Origin: Bryobacteraceae bacterium | GTDB lineage: Bacteria; Acidobacteriota; Terriglobia; Bryobacterales; Bryobacteraceae | Direction of reading: 5' to 3' | Length of the DNA stretch: 53,594 nt | Assembly: GCA_026129905.1 (NCBI GenBank) | Contig: JAHCHE010000046.1 | Coordinates: forward strand, 1-53,594 | Part shown: piece after piece, positions 10,901-18,999 of the stretch | Numbering within the stretch: position 1 is the stretch's first letter | Layout: each line of letters begins with the position of its first letter | Translations under genes and position numbers: made by a program | Notes under the pieces: model-generated | What the model saw: only the letters and a program-made list of their open reading frames with translations | Database searches by the model: none | What the model was told of the DNA's origin: nothing

Positions 10901-11242
10901 CAGTCGCCGCTCAAGGACGTCGCCGGGATGCTGCGCTCGTTCAGCTACGCCGCCTATTCCGGGTGGCAGGCCTACGTCGCCCGGCGGCCCGAAGAAGCCG
11001 CGCGGATGGAGGCATGGGCCACCCACTGGGAACGCTGGAGCGCCGCCGCTTTCCTCAAGGCGTACCGCGAGGGAACCGAGGGCTGCGACTTCGCGCCGCG
11101 CCATCCCGAGCCTTTCGAGAAGCTCCTGGATGCGTTCCTGCTGGACAAGGCGCTCTACGAGATCCACTACGAGCTCAACAACCGCCCCGACTGGGTGCGC
11201 ATACCGCTGGTCGGCCTGCTCTCGCTGCTCGGCGAGCGCTGA
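7928..11242 (+). CDS. treS: Trehalose synthase/maltokinase fusion
   Basis: This 1104-residue protein joins two enzymes of the GlgE pathway. Residues about 8-560 form a GH13_16 trehalose synthase that interconverts trehalose and maltose (nucleophile D208 in [10 protein letters not shown], acid/base E250 in LLAEANQW, plus [11 protein letters not shown]). Residues about 575-1104 form a maltokinase that makes maltose-1-phosphate from maltose and ATP, with the entry motif [11 protein letters not shown], and the kinase signatures [11 protein letters not shown] (D959) and [14 protein letters not shown] (D976). The ATG at 7928 follows TTGGAGG and is preferred over a TTG at 7913 that overlaps that site. 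The fusion channels trehalose directly to the GlgE substrate. Confidence 0.95.
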   Translation: MKKPGSAQDPLWYKDAIIYETHVKAFFDSNNDGIGDFQGLLQKLDYLQDLGVTCLWLLPFFPSPLRDDGYDIADYNNVHPSYGTLEDFRKFVDVAHERNMQVLIEMVVNHTSDEHPWFQAARKAPPGSPDRDFYVWSDTDQKYSGTRIIFTDTEKSNWTWDPEAKAYFWHRFFSHQPDLNFDNPAVLDEIVNAMRFWLDMGVDAMRLDAIPYLVERENTNCENLPETHAVIKHIRRELDAHYENRMLLAEANQWPTDVRPYFGDSDECHMAFHFPLMPRLFMSLRLEDRHPITEIMSQTPEIPSGCQWGLFLRNHDELTLEMVTDEERDYMYFAYSADPRMRVNVGIRRRLAPLMENNPRRIELLNSILFSFPGTPIIYYGDEIGMGDNIYLGDRNGVRTPMQWSADRNGGFSRANPARLYHPLIMDPVYGYEAINVEAQQGDPSSLLNWMRNMIGLRKLFRVFSRGTLEFLHPRNRKILAYVRKYQGEQVLCVANLSRFPQPGELDLSEFAGMQPVEMLGYTEFPPIRKEPYPLTLGAYGFYWFELQPGPAPIEVESADQGLAVVEHSWESVFEGYNRERLEQRALPRFIAGQRWFGGKARTLQSARIRDWAPFPDGDSHTALVIAEVGYADGGREEYLLSLAIRTGADAAAIENAAPGAIVSKLSASGEPGILFDAVYSEESWGELLEAIEQRLEIPAAAGSFRAIASSAYQEARGPADAPLKVQRSSAEQSNTSIRYGDRLILKLFRKLESGPNPDYEIGRYLTEEAGFNRIPKLAGWIEYSAAGRGEATVAMLQALVENQGDGWQWTLDELGRYYERCSASGAWPQDGLAAGARLLELADAAPPRSAVDMIAFYLEAAAVLGKRTAQMHRALSEATDPAFVPEPLGPAERAELALQFQEHAAKVLDALKAKLASLADDIIDRAGYVVSLRRRLLGKLTAVAKIEEEAARIRIHGDYHLGQVLSVEHDFFIIDFEGEPARPLAERRQKQSPLKDVAGMLRSFSYAAYSGWQAYVARRPEEAARMEAWATHWERWSAAAFLKAYREGTEGCDFAPRHPEPFEKLLDAFLLDKALYEIHYELNNRPDWVRIPLVGLLSLLGER

Positions 11243-11299
11243 CTCCCGAGCGCGCCAGGCCGTTCGGATAAACTGGTCTCTTACGCGCAGACAAGGGCC

Positions 11300-13405
11300 A
11301 TGGCCGGACACGTCAGTCTCACCCGCAACAAGGAAATCGGGATCGTCACCATCGACAATCCGCCGGTGAATGCCTTCAGTCCCGGCATCCCCCGAAGCAT
11401 CGCGACTTCCATCGAGCAACTCGGCGCCGATCCCCGCACCGCCGCCATCGTCCTCATCGGCGCCGGCCGCGGCTTCAGCGCCGGGGCCGACATCGAAGAG
11501 CTGCAACGGATCGCTTCCGGCCACCAGCCCCGCGCGATGGACCTGCGCATCCTGGCCCGCCGGATCGAGGATTGCCCGAAGCCGGTCGTCTGCGCTATCC
11601 ATGGCGTCTGCCTCGGGGGCGGACTGGAGATCGCCCTGGGCGCCCACTATCGCATTGCGGCGCCGTCGGGCAGCTTCGCCCAGCCCGAGGTGAAGATCGG
11701 ACTCATCCCCGGCGCCGGAGGCACGCAGCGGCTTCCGCGCGTCGCGGGCGTCGCCCGCGCTCTCGAGATGTGCTGGCGCGGCGAGCCGGCCGGCGCGGAA
11801 CAGGCCCTCGCCGACGGCATCGTCGACCGCATCGTCTCCAACGACTTGCTGACCGCCGCCATTGCCTTCGCTCGCGAGACGCTCGCCCGGGGCGGCAAAC
11901 CCCCGCGGACCCGCGACCGCGACGAAAAGCTGACGCCCGAGCGGTACGATCCGGCCATCTTCGATGCGGCCCGCGCCGCGGCCCGAAAAAGCATGCGCGG
12001 GCAGACGGCGCCGCTCCGCGCCATCGAGGCCGTCGAGGCATCCACCCGGTTGCCGTTCGACGAAGCCATGGCGCTGGAAACCAGCCTGTTCGAGAAATGC
12101 CTCTATTCGGAGCAGGGCCGCGCCCTGATCCACGTCTTTTTCAGCGAGCGCAACGCCGCCAAAGTTCCGGGACTCGCGCCTGACGCGCCGGCGCTTCCGG
12201 TCAAGCAAGCGGCCGTCGCCGGCGCGGGTACGATGGGCGGCGGAATCGCCATGACCTTCGCCAACGCGGGCATCCCGGTGGCGCTCAAGGAAGCCACCCG
12301 TGATGCCCTCGATCGCGGCGTCGAGCGTATTCGTTCCAACTACGCCGTCTCCGTTAAGCGGGGCCGCTTCACGCAGGCCTTCGCCGACGAGCGCATGGAA
12401 CTTATCCGGCCGTCGCTCGACTACGACGGCTTCGCCGACGCCGACGTGATCGTCGAAGCCGTCTTCGAGGACATGGAGCTGAAGAAGGGCGTCTTCGCGG
12501 AACTCGACCGCGTGGCAAAGCCGGACGCGCTGCTGGCCACCAATACCTCTTCCCTCGACATCGACTCCTTTGCCGGCCAGACGAGCAGAGCCGGCATGGT
12601 CCTCGGCCTCCATTTCTTCAGTCCGGCCAATGTCATGCGCCTGCTCGAAATCGTCCGCGGCGCGGCCACTACGCCCACCGCCATCGCCACGGCCGTCGCG
12701 CTCGCGCGTAAGCTGAATAAAGTCCCGGTGGTGGTAGGCAACTGCCTCGGCTTCGCCGGCAACCGCATGTTCGAGCCGTACCGCCTTGAGGCGCAGTTCC
12801 TGGTGGAGGAGGGCGCCGCGCCGGAAACCGTGGACCGGGCGCTCTACGACTTCGGCATGGCGATGGGACCGCTGGCCACCGGTGACCTGGTCGGACTCGA
12901 CGTCGCCTGGCGTATCCGGCGGCTATTCCAGGAGCGCGAGCCGCCCGGTTTCCGCAAGCCGCTGGTCGAGGACCGCCTCTACGACCTCGGCCGCTACGGC
13001 CAGAAGTCCGGCGCGGGCTGGTACCGCTACGACGAGAACCGCAAGCCCCAACCCGACGCCGAAGTAGCCGCTCTCACGCGGCAACTGGCGGCCGCCGCCG
13101 GCATTCCCCAGCGGGAAATCGCGCCGGAGGAAATCGTCGAACGCACCATCTACGCGCTGGTGAACGAAGGCGCCCGCATACTCGGCGAAGGCATCGCGCA
13201 GCGCGCCGCCGACCTCGATATTATCTACGTCGCCGGCTTCGGTTTCCCCGCCTGGCGCGGCGGCCCCATATGGTACGCCGGCGAAGTTGGGCTGGCGAAG
13301 GTATACGCGCGCATCCGCGAATTCGAGCGGGAGCACGGCCCCCGCTGGGCCCCGGCGCCGCTGCTGTGCCAACTGGCCGAACAAGGCCGCTCATTTTCCG
13401 AGTAG
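11300..13405 (+). CDS. Bifunctional enoyl-CoA hydratase/3-hydroxyacyl-CoA dehydrogenase
   Basis: The 701-residue protein is a fused beta-oxidation enzyme of the FadJ/FadB or peroxisomal multifunctional type. The first ~200 residues are a crotonase domain (NPPVNAFS, oxyanion-hole segments GRGFSAGADIEE and GVCLGGGLEIALG, and EVKIGLIPGAGGTQRL). From about residue 300 comes the NAD-binding dehydrogenase domain (AVAGAGTMGGGIAMTFANAG) with HFFSPANVMRLLEIV, then two C-terminal dehydrogenase domains. It hydrates trans-2-enoyl-CoA and oxidises the 3-hydroxyacyl-CoA. It follows treS by 57 bases with no clear ribosome binding site. No thiolase (fadA) partner is next to it. Confidence 0.92.
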   Translation: MAGHVSLTRNKEIGIVTIDNPPVNAFSPGIPRSIATSIEQLGADPRTAAIVLIGAGRGFSAGADIEELQRIASGHQPRAMDLRILARRIEDCPKPVVCAIHGVCLGGGLEIALGAHYRIAAPSGSFAQPEVKIGLIPGAGGTQRLPRVAGVARALEMCWRGEPAGAEQALADGIVDRIVSNDLLTAAIAFARETLARGGKPPRTRDRDEKLTPERYDPAIFDAARAAARKSMRGQTAPLRAIEAVEASTRLPFDEAMALETSLFEKCLYSEQGRALIHVFFSERNAAKVPGLAPDAPALPVKQAAVAGAGTMGGGIAMTFANAGIPVALKEATRDALDRGVERIRSNYAVSVKRGRFTQAFADERMELIRPSLDYDGFADADVIVEAVFEDMELKKGVFAELDRVAKPDALLATNTSSLDIDSFAGQTSRAGMVLGLHFFSPANVMRLLEIVRGAATTPTAIATAVALARKLNKVPVVVGNCLGFAGNRMFEPYRLEAQFLVEEGAAPETVDRALYDFGMAMGPLATGDLVGLDVAWRIRRLFQEREPPGFRKPLVEDRLYDLGRYGQKSGAGWYRYDENRKPQPDAEVAALTRQLAAAAGIPQREIAPEEIVERTIYALVNEGARILGEGIAQRAADLDIIYVAGFGFPAWRGGPIWYAGEVGLAKVYARIREFEREHGPRWAPAPLLCQLAEQGRSFSE

Positions 13406-13519
13406 GACAGGGAGGTCGAGGCAGCGAGGCCGGACTGAACAGGCTGTGACGGGGTTGACGCCCAACCCGCGGTCGCCGCCTGGATGACAGCGACCGCCGC
13501 CCATCAACAAACCGCAGGA
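13406..13519. other. Spacer after the beta-oxidation gene
   Basis: No gene is recognised here. The minus-strand reading frame of the neighbouring Rpn-like remnant stays open through this stretch, but its residues no longer resemble the family, so the gene has probably been joined to unrelated DNA. Confidence 0.35.
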
Positions 13520-14068
13520 CCAGGGCTTGGGACCCTCCGTTCCGAGCCGCCGAACGTACGGTTCCTCAAGCCCTCTCTCTCGCCCTTCCCGGCGACCGTA
13601 CTCGACCAGTTCCTGGCCGATCGGCGACGCCATCAGCACTTCTTTCGTTGTCACCATGCGCGACCTCGCTCGAATACGCGCGACTTCTTCCTTAATGTAA
13701 TTGAGACTGCTCCAGGTCACTAACTCAGCGGTAAGCCTGGATTGCTACTCCCGGTCGCCGATTGCACTCAATCTCCGGATCGCCTCATCCAACTCCGCCG
13801 GCGTAGCTTTCATGGCGCCCACCAGCGGCAGCGCTTCCAGGTTCGGATCCTCCAGTACAACATGCGGCCTCATCTTCCACAACGCCGCCACGCGCGGCTT
13901 CATCGAGACCTGGATGCAGCCTCGGTCTTCTGCCACCGTTTCCGGCACGTCTGCGCCCGCATGCCGCCGCGACAACAGGATGATCGTGGTCCAAACCGGA
14001 ACCTCGATCTTCATCGACAGCAGTGTGGCGCGACGGAGAATGTGCACTAGATATAGAGCGTTCCAGGC
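13520..14068 (-). pseudogene. Rpn/YhgA-like nuclease remnant, 5'-truncated, with in-frame amber stop
   Basis: Read on the minus strand, the segment from about 14068 to 13748 encodes the middle of an Rpn-family (PD-(D/E)XK, transposase-like) protein: LYLVHILRRATLL, VPVWTTIILLSRR, GCIQVSMKPRVAALWKM and LPLVGAMKATPAELDEAIRR. The frame then meets a TAG at 13747-13745 directly after GDRE. The same frame continues without a shift as QSRLTAELVTWSSLNYIKEE, MVTTKEVLMASPIGQEL and the typical tail YGRREGRERGLEE. The N-terminal nuclease core is missing, and a stop lies upstream in frame. Family assignment rests on remembered conserved segments; the amber codon itself is directly visible. Confidence 0.6.
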
Positions 14069-14160
14069 CGGGCTAGCTGGGGAGCGAGAACTTCGGGACT
14101 ACAGATGCGCGGCGCGCGTTTCCGTGAGGGGATGCCTCTCCGCGTTTCGCGTAAGTGGAC

Positions 14161-15633
14161 ATGCGCCTGCTGAAGGCTCTCGCTGGGATTGGGATCGCCG
14201 TCGCCGCCGCGGGTCAACCCGCAACGCAACACCAGGACCCCGACGGCTTCCGCCTCCAACTGCCTTCCGGCTGGAAGGTGCGGAAGTACAGCGGCGGCCA
14301 GATTGTCGCTGCGGCGCCCGATCCGGCCGAATGGGTGCTCATCGCGCCCGTGCTGCCGCGGACCCGCGCTTGCGCCGTCTCGCTGGAAAGCAACCTGGGC
14401 GGCGGTTGGCAGGCCTACCCGGGCGTCAAGAACCTCAACGTGCGCGCGGTGCGGCCCGGCCTGGCGCTGGCCGATTTCCACTTTCACGACGGTCAGAGCC
14501 GCGGCGCCGTGTTGTGCGCCGAGACGGGACCGCGGACCGGGATGCTCTACGGCATGGCGGCGCCTGCGGGCCGGTTCCCCGCCGCCCGCGACCGCATGCT
14601 GGCCGTTCTTCGGAGCTTCCAGTACGGCGGCGCAGCGCCCGCGAATGCAGCCGCTCCGGCTGGCGCGGCCCTTCCCATGGAACCTTGGCGCGATCCGACC
14701 GAGAGCGCTCTATCGGCTCTGAAACCGGCCGGATGGCGCGTCGAGGGCGGCGTCGTGCGCATCTCCAACACCGACGTACGAACGGGATTCCGCCTCACCA
14801 GTACGGATGGCCGCTCGGCCTTCATCCTGGGCGACGCGCGCCTGAATTCCTGCATGGTTCCGGGTCCAAACATGATGCAATACACGAACCAGGCCCCCGC
14901 AGCCGGAAAGGACTGGTGCCCCTACCGCACCGGCGAGCAGGTCGCCGAAATGTACGCCCAGCGAATTCTGGCCTCCGACCTCGGCATCCAGGGGCTTCGC
15001 ATCACGGGCCGGAGACCGAGGCCGGACCTCACCGCCGCCGCCGACCGCCTCGCCAGCATCGCGGGCCCCTCCAGTTTCCGCAACGCCACCGGCGAGGTCA
15101 CGTTCGAAGGCAACCGCGGGGGCCTTGCCGTCAGCGGCAAACTGATCGCCAACACCCTGATGCTGTACTCCCCCGCCCAGGACCTGATGGCCGGCACGTA
15201 CACCCAGGACATCAACGGCTACATCGGCCCTCGCGAGAACGACGCGTTGAACGAAAGCCTCCTGCGACGGGTCCAGGGCTCCATCCAGTGGAACCTGCAA
15301 TGGGTGATGGCCAACCGCGCGGCCGGGGTCCGAGACACTGAGATGGTACGCCGCTACCTCGCCGAATCCGCGAAGCTCGGCCAGCAGATGTACGAGGACC
15401 GAACCGCCGCCGCCGCCCGCCGCGCCGACGCCGTGGGAGACCTGCTGTCGGGACAGGTCCGGCTCAAGGACACTGAGGGCAATCAATATACCGCCCGCGC
15501 GGGCAGCAACTACTATTTCCTCGACGAGGAGCAGGCCCGCGTAGCGGCCCGCCCGGACGATGCCGTCGTCGGACGCGACGTCTGGAAGGATAGGGGCGCC
15601 GTCGACTTGCGCCCACTGGAAATCGTCAAGTAG
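14161..15633 (+). CDS. Secreted hypothetical protein
   Basis: The 490-residue product begins with a Sec signal peptide (MRLLKALAGIGIAVAAAGQ). Residues about 25-160 resemble the PsbP/DcrB-like alpha-beta fold in outline (DPDGFRLQLPSGWKV at the start, then an AVRPGLALADFHF strand and a LAVLRSFQYG end). The middle has a flexible alanine/proline linker near 165-180, and the remainder is a second alpha-beta region with no motif I recognise. The ATG at 14161 is chosen because it places the signal peptide at the N-terminus; a GTG two codons upstream is also open. It is monocistronic and convergent with serA. Confidence 0.7.
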   Translation: MRLLKALAGIGIAVAAAGQPATQHQDPDGFRLQLPSGWKVRKYSGGQIVAAAPDPAEWVLIAPVLPRTRACAVSLESNLGGGWQAYPGVKNLNVRAVRPGLALADFHFHDGQSRGAVLCAETGPRTGMLYGMAAPAGRFPAARDRMLAVLRSFQYGGAAPANAAAPAGAALPMEPWRDPTESALSALKPAGWRVEGGVVRISNTDVRTGFRLTSTDGRSAFILGDARLNSCMVPGPNMMQYTNQAPAAGKDWCPYRTGEQVAEMYAQRILASDLGIQGLRITGRRPRPDLTAAADRLASIAGPSSFRNATGEVTFEGNRGGLAVSGKLIANTLMLYSPAQDLMAGTYTQDINGYIGPRENDALNESLLRRVQGSIQWNLQWVMANRAAGVRDTEMVRRYLAESAKLGQQMYEDRTAAAARRADAVGDLLSGQVRLKDTEGNQYTARAGSNYYFLDEEQARVAARPDDAVVGRDVWKDRGAVDLRPLEIVK

Positions 15634-15656
15634 CCAGCGCCGTCCCTGCCGGCGGC

Positions 15657-17249
15657 CTACTCGTGGTTGAACTCCACCGTCCGGGCCAGCAGCACCGCCG
15701 GCATGCTCGAAAGCTCCGCGAGCACGCTGTCCGGTACCGATTGGTCGGTCTCCACCAGCGCGATCGCCGTCAGCGGTTCGCCCGGCGCCGGCGGTGTTTC
15801 CTGCCGTCCAAGGGAAAAATTGGCAATGTTGATGCCGTTGCGGCCCAGCACCGTGCCCACGTGCCCGATCACTCCCGGCACGTCGTTGTTCTTCATGAAC
15901 GTCAGGTGCCCGCTCAGCAGCGCTTCGCAGTAGATGCCGTCGATTTGGATCAGGCGCGGCTTGCCGAACATCTCCGCTCCGGCCACCGTCGTCGTCCCGG
16001 AATCGGTCTCCAGTTCCAGCCGGATCGAGTCCGAGTAGCCCGCGCGCATCTCGTGCCGCTCGACGACGTTCAACCCGCGCTGCGCCGCGATCTGCATCGA
16101 ATTCACGACATTCACCTTGAGCGACAGGAACCGGTTCAGCACCCCGGCGAGCCCCCCGTTGCGGATCAGGTGCGTATTCTTGTCGGCGATGTTGCCGAGG
16201 TAGGTGAGACGCACCGCCTTCGGGTTTCCCGCGGCCACTTGCGCCGCGAACGCGCCCAGCCGCCGGGCCAGTTCCACGTACGGCGCGATGATGCGGAACT
16301 GCTCCGGCGCTATGGACGGAATGTTCACCGCGTTCACCGCCACGCCGCTGCGCAGGTAGTCCGCCACCTGATGCGCAATCTGGATGCCGACGATCTCCTG
16401 CGCCTCACCGGTGGAGCCGCCGATGTGAGGCGTCGCCACCAGGTTCTCGCAAGCGAGCAGCGGGTTGTCGCCGGGCGGCTCCGATTCGAACACGTCCAGC
16501 CCCGCGCCCGCCACCTTGCCGCTCTCGATCGCCTCCCGGAGCGCTTCCTCGTCGATGATTCCGCCGCGCGCACAGTTCACGATCCGCACGCCCTTCTTCA
16601 TCCGGGCGAACTGCTCGCGCGAGATCATGCGCCGCGTCTCCGACGTCAGCGCCACGTGCAGCGTGATGTAATCGCTCTCGGCGAGCAGCCGCGGCAGGTC
16701 CACCAATTCGATGCTCAGGTCCTCGGCCCATTGCTTGCTGACGTACGGATCGTAAGCGAGAATCTTCATCTCAAACGGACGCGCCCGCAGCACCACCTCG
16801 CGGCCGATGCTGCCCAGGCCCACCACGCCCAGCGTCTTGCCGCGCAGTTCCGTCCCGACGAACTTCTTCTTCTCCCACCTGCCGCTCTTGGTGGAGTTGC
16901 TGGCCTGCGTGATCGAGCGCGCCAGCGCCAGCATCAGCGCCATCGTCTGCTCGGCGACGGAAACGGAATTGCCGCCAGGCGTGTTCATCACCAGGACGCC
17001 CGCCTCAGTGGCCGCCTCCAGGTCGATGTTGTCCACGCCGCTGCCGGCCCGGCCAATAACGCGCAGCCGCGGCGACTTCTCGATCACCTCGCGGGTCACC
17101 TTCGCCGCGCTCCGCACCAGCAGGCCTTCCGCTTCCGCCAGGTGCTGGTGAAACGACTTGGGATCGGAAATCGTAACGTCGCAGTCCGGCTGGCTTCTGA
17201 GTACATCAACAGCCGCCGGGCTGAGGTTGTCGGCAACCAAGATTTTCAT
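15657..17249 (-). CDS. serA: D-3-phosphoglycerate dehydrogenase
   Basis: SerA oxidises 3-phosphoglycerate to 3-phosphohydroxypyruvate, the first step of serine synthesis. The 530-residue protein is the long (type 1) form: substrate-binding and NAD-binding domains (VGLGSIGREV at about 143-152), catalytic R228 in NCARGGIID, E257 in FESEPP and H275 in ATPHIGGST, then the intervening ASB domain (about 320-450) and a C-terminal ACT domain (about 455-530) expected to sense serine. It starts 12 bases after the aminotransferase gene on the same strand, so both steps are probably cotranscribed. Confidence 0.96.
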   Translation of the reverse strand: MKILVADNLSPAAVDVLRSQPDCDVTISDPKSFHQHLAEAEGLLVRSAAKVTREVIEKSPRLRVIGRAGSGVDNIDLEAATEAGVLVMNTPGGNSVSVAEQTMALMLALARSITQASNSTKSGRWEKKKFVGTELRGKTLGVVGLGSIGREVVLRARPFEMKILAYDPYVSKQWAEDLSIELVDLPRLLAESDYITLHVALTSETRRMISREQFARMKKGVRIVNCARGGIIDEEALREAIESGKVAGAGLDVFESEPPGDNPLLACENLVATPHIGGSTGEAQEIVGIQIAHQVADYLRSGVAVNAVNIPSIAPEQFRIIAPYVELARRLGAFAAQVAAGNPKAVRLTYLGNIADKNTHLIRNGGLAGVLNRFLSLKVNVVNSMQIAAQRGLNVVERHEMRAGYSDSIRLELETDSGTTTVAGAEMFGKPRLIQIDGIYCEALLSGHLTFMKNNDVPGVIGHVGTVLGRNGINIANFSLGRQETPPAPGEPLTAIALVETDQSVPDSVLAELSSMPAVLLARTVEFNHE

Positions 17250-17261
17250 CGCCCGACCCGC

Positions 17262-18437
17262 CTATGCTCTTCCCGCCCGCGCGCCCGCGGGGATCGCCGC
17301 CTCCGCGTAGACCTGCTGCGCCGCCGCCACGCCCGACCCCAGCGTCACCGGCAGCCCGTTGGCCAGCAGGATCAGCTCCAGTTCCGCGATCACCGAGAAC
17401 AGGTCGCCAAAATCGAAATACCCCAGGTGCGCGATCCGAAAAATCTTGCCCTTCATGCTCCCCTGGCCGTTGGCGATGATCGAACCGAACCGATCCCGAA
17501 ACTCCCGCACAATCACGCCCGAATCCATGCCGTCCGGAGCGCAGACCGCGGTGACCGCCGCGCCCGGAGCATCTGGGGCGAACAGCTTCAGCCCGAGCCG
17601 GGCAACCGCCGCGTGCGTCGCCTTGGCCAGCAACTGCGCGTTCTCTACCAGCCGCTCCATGCCGATGCTCTTGACGTACAGCAACGCGGCGTTCAACGAA
17701 AGCAGCAGCGCCGTCGAGGGCGTCCAGCTCGATTGGCCCTCCCGCGCGTTCTGAGCTTCCTTCTTCAGGTCGAAATAGAAGTGCGGCAGATCGCAGGTCT
17801 CCGCGTGCCGCCAAGCTTTCGGACTGATGGACAGAAACGCGAGCCCCGGCGGAATCATGAACGCTTTCTGCGAGCCGCCGATCACTACGTCCAGCCCCCA
17901 GCCTTCGATGTCCAGCGGCATCGTGCCCAGCCCGGTGATCGCGTCCACCACCAGGATGGCGTCCGTCTGGGCCACCGCCCGCCCGATGGTCTCCACGTCG
18001 TGGGCGGCGCCGGTCGAGGTTTCCGACGCTTGCAGGAAGACGCCGCGCAGTCCCGGTTCGGACAGCTTCGCCGTCACCTCCGATGCCGGGACCGCCTGTC
18101 CGTATTCCGCCTTCAACACGATCGGGTCCAGCCCGTAGGCCTTGACGATCTGAACCCAGCGCTCGCCGAATTTGCCCGCCGAAACCACGAGCACCTTGTC
18201 CCCGCGCCGGAACAGGTTCGATACGGAAGCTTCCATCGCTCCCGTACCCGAAGCCACCAGCGGGATCACGTCGTGCGACGTGACGAGAATCTCCTTCAGA
18301 TCGTTAACCGTGGCCTTGTACAGCTTGACGAAATCCTGCGTCCGATGGTGAATGTCGGCCGCCATCATCGCGTGCAGCGCCGGAGGATATAAGGGGGTAG
18401 GCCCTGGAGTCAAGAGCCTTGTCTTACGTATGTGCAT
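17262..18437 (-). CDS. Class V aminotransferase (alanine-glyoxylate/serine-pyruvate type), likely in serine synthesis
   Basis: This 391-residue PLP enzyme belongs to the alanine-glyoxylate/serine-pyruvate aminotransferase group of fold type I. The PLP lysine is K191 in VVIGGSQKAFMIPPG and the ring-contacting aspartate is D165 in LVVDAITGL; the N-terminus LLTPGPTPLYPPA is typical. Placement directly upstream of serA suggests that it acts on 3-phosphohydroxypyruvate in place of SerC, or that it makes serine or glycine from glyoxylate. That assignment is inferred from context. An AGGAGG (complement of 18451-18456) lies 13 bases before the ATG. It is divergent from yqeY with only 32 bases between the starts. 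Confidence 0.88.
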   Translation of the reverse strand: MHIRKTRLLTPGPTPLYPPALHAMMAADIHHRTQDFVKLYKATVNDLKEILVTSHDVIPLVASGTGAMEASVSNLFRRGDKVLVVSAGKFGERWVQIVKAYGLDPIVLKAEYGQAVPASEVTAKLSEPGLRGVFLQASETSTGAAHDVETIGRAVAQTDAILVVDAITGLGTMPLDIEGWGLDVVIGGSQKAFMIPPGLAFLSISPKAWRHAETCDLPHFYFDLKKEAQNAREGQSSWTPSTALLLSLNAALLYVKSIGMERLVENAQLLAKATHAAVARLGLKLFAPDAPGAAVTAVCAPDGMDSGVIVREFRDRFGSIIANGQGSMKGKIFRIAHLGYFDFGDLFSVIAELELILLANGLPVTLGSGVAAAQQVYAEAAIPAGARAGRA

Positions 18438-18469
18438 GGTCTGTAATAAACCTCCTAGAATATCAGACG

Positions 18470-18919
18470 ATGCCGTTACTGGACGTAATTCAAAAGGACC
18501 TTGTCGCGGCCATGAAAGCGAAAGACGAAGCGCGCCTTGGGGCGATACGGCTGATCAAGACTGCTCTCAAAAAACACGAAGTCGACGCCGGAAAGCCGTT
18601 GGATGAGGCGACTGAGCTCCGGGTGCTCAACATGCTTGTCAAGCAGCGCCAGGAGGCAATCGACATGTTCCGCAAAGGTGGACGCCCCGAACTCGCCGAA
18701 AAGGAACAGGCGGAACTCCAGGTTGTCGAATCGTACATGCCGGCCGAGGCGACCGAGGCCGAAATGGACGCGGCGGTTTCGGCGGCCATCGCGGAAACGG
18801 GCGCCTCCTTCCCCAAGCAGATGGGCGTCGTAATGAAGGCGAGCCAGGCAAAGCTGGCCGGTAAGCGGGTAGATGGCAAAGCTCTCAGCGACAAAGTACG
18901 AGCCCGTCTCGCGGGCTAA
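18470..18919 (+). CDS. yqeY: YqeY/GatB-tail domain protein
   Basis: The 149-residue protein is a free-standing GatB/YqeY domain, an alpha-helical fold also found at the C-terminus of the tRNA amidotransferase subunit GatB. Characteristic segments are KDLVAAMKAKDEARLGAIRL near the N-terminus, the ELAEKEQAEL helix, YMPAEATEAEMDAAV, and KQMGVVMKASQAKLAGKRVDG near the end. A tRNA-related role is assumed for the family but not proven. The ATG at 18470 is chosen because residues upstream (open to 18419) overlap the divergent aminotransferase start. Confidence 0.88.
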   Translation: MPLLDVIQKDLVAAMKAKDEARLGAIRLIKTALKKHEVDAGKPLDEATELRVLNMLVKQRQEAIDMFRKGGRPELAEKEQAELQVVESYMPAEATEAEMDAAVSAAIAETGASFPKQMGVVMKASQAKLAGKRVDGKALSDKVRARLAG

Positions 18920-18999
18920 CCGCCGCCGGATCCGCCCGGCAGGTTTCCTCTTCCACTGCGGCCGCGTCTGATCGGTCCTGATCTTCACTCAATCTGTCA

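Noticed and set aside
13540-13580. Short hairpin GAGCCG...CGGTTC followed by TACTCGACC, resembling a shortened group II intron domain V
   Set aside because: It overlaps the conserved coding tail of the Rpn-like remnant on the other strand, and the middle of domain V is missing, so the resemblance is probably chance.
15663-18392. Very long open frame on the plus strand opposite serA and the aminotransferase
   Set aside because: It is an antisense frame kept open by high GC content; its residues are arginine- and histidine-rich and resemble no protein, while the minus strand encodes two clear enzymes.
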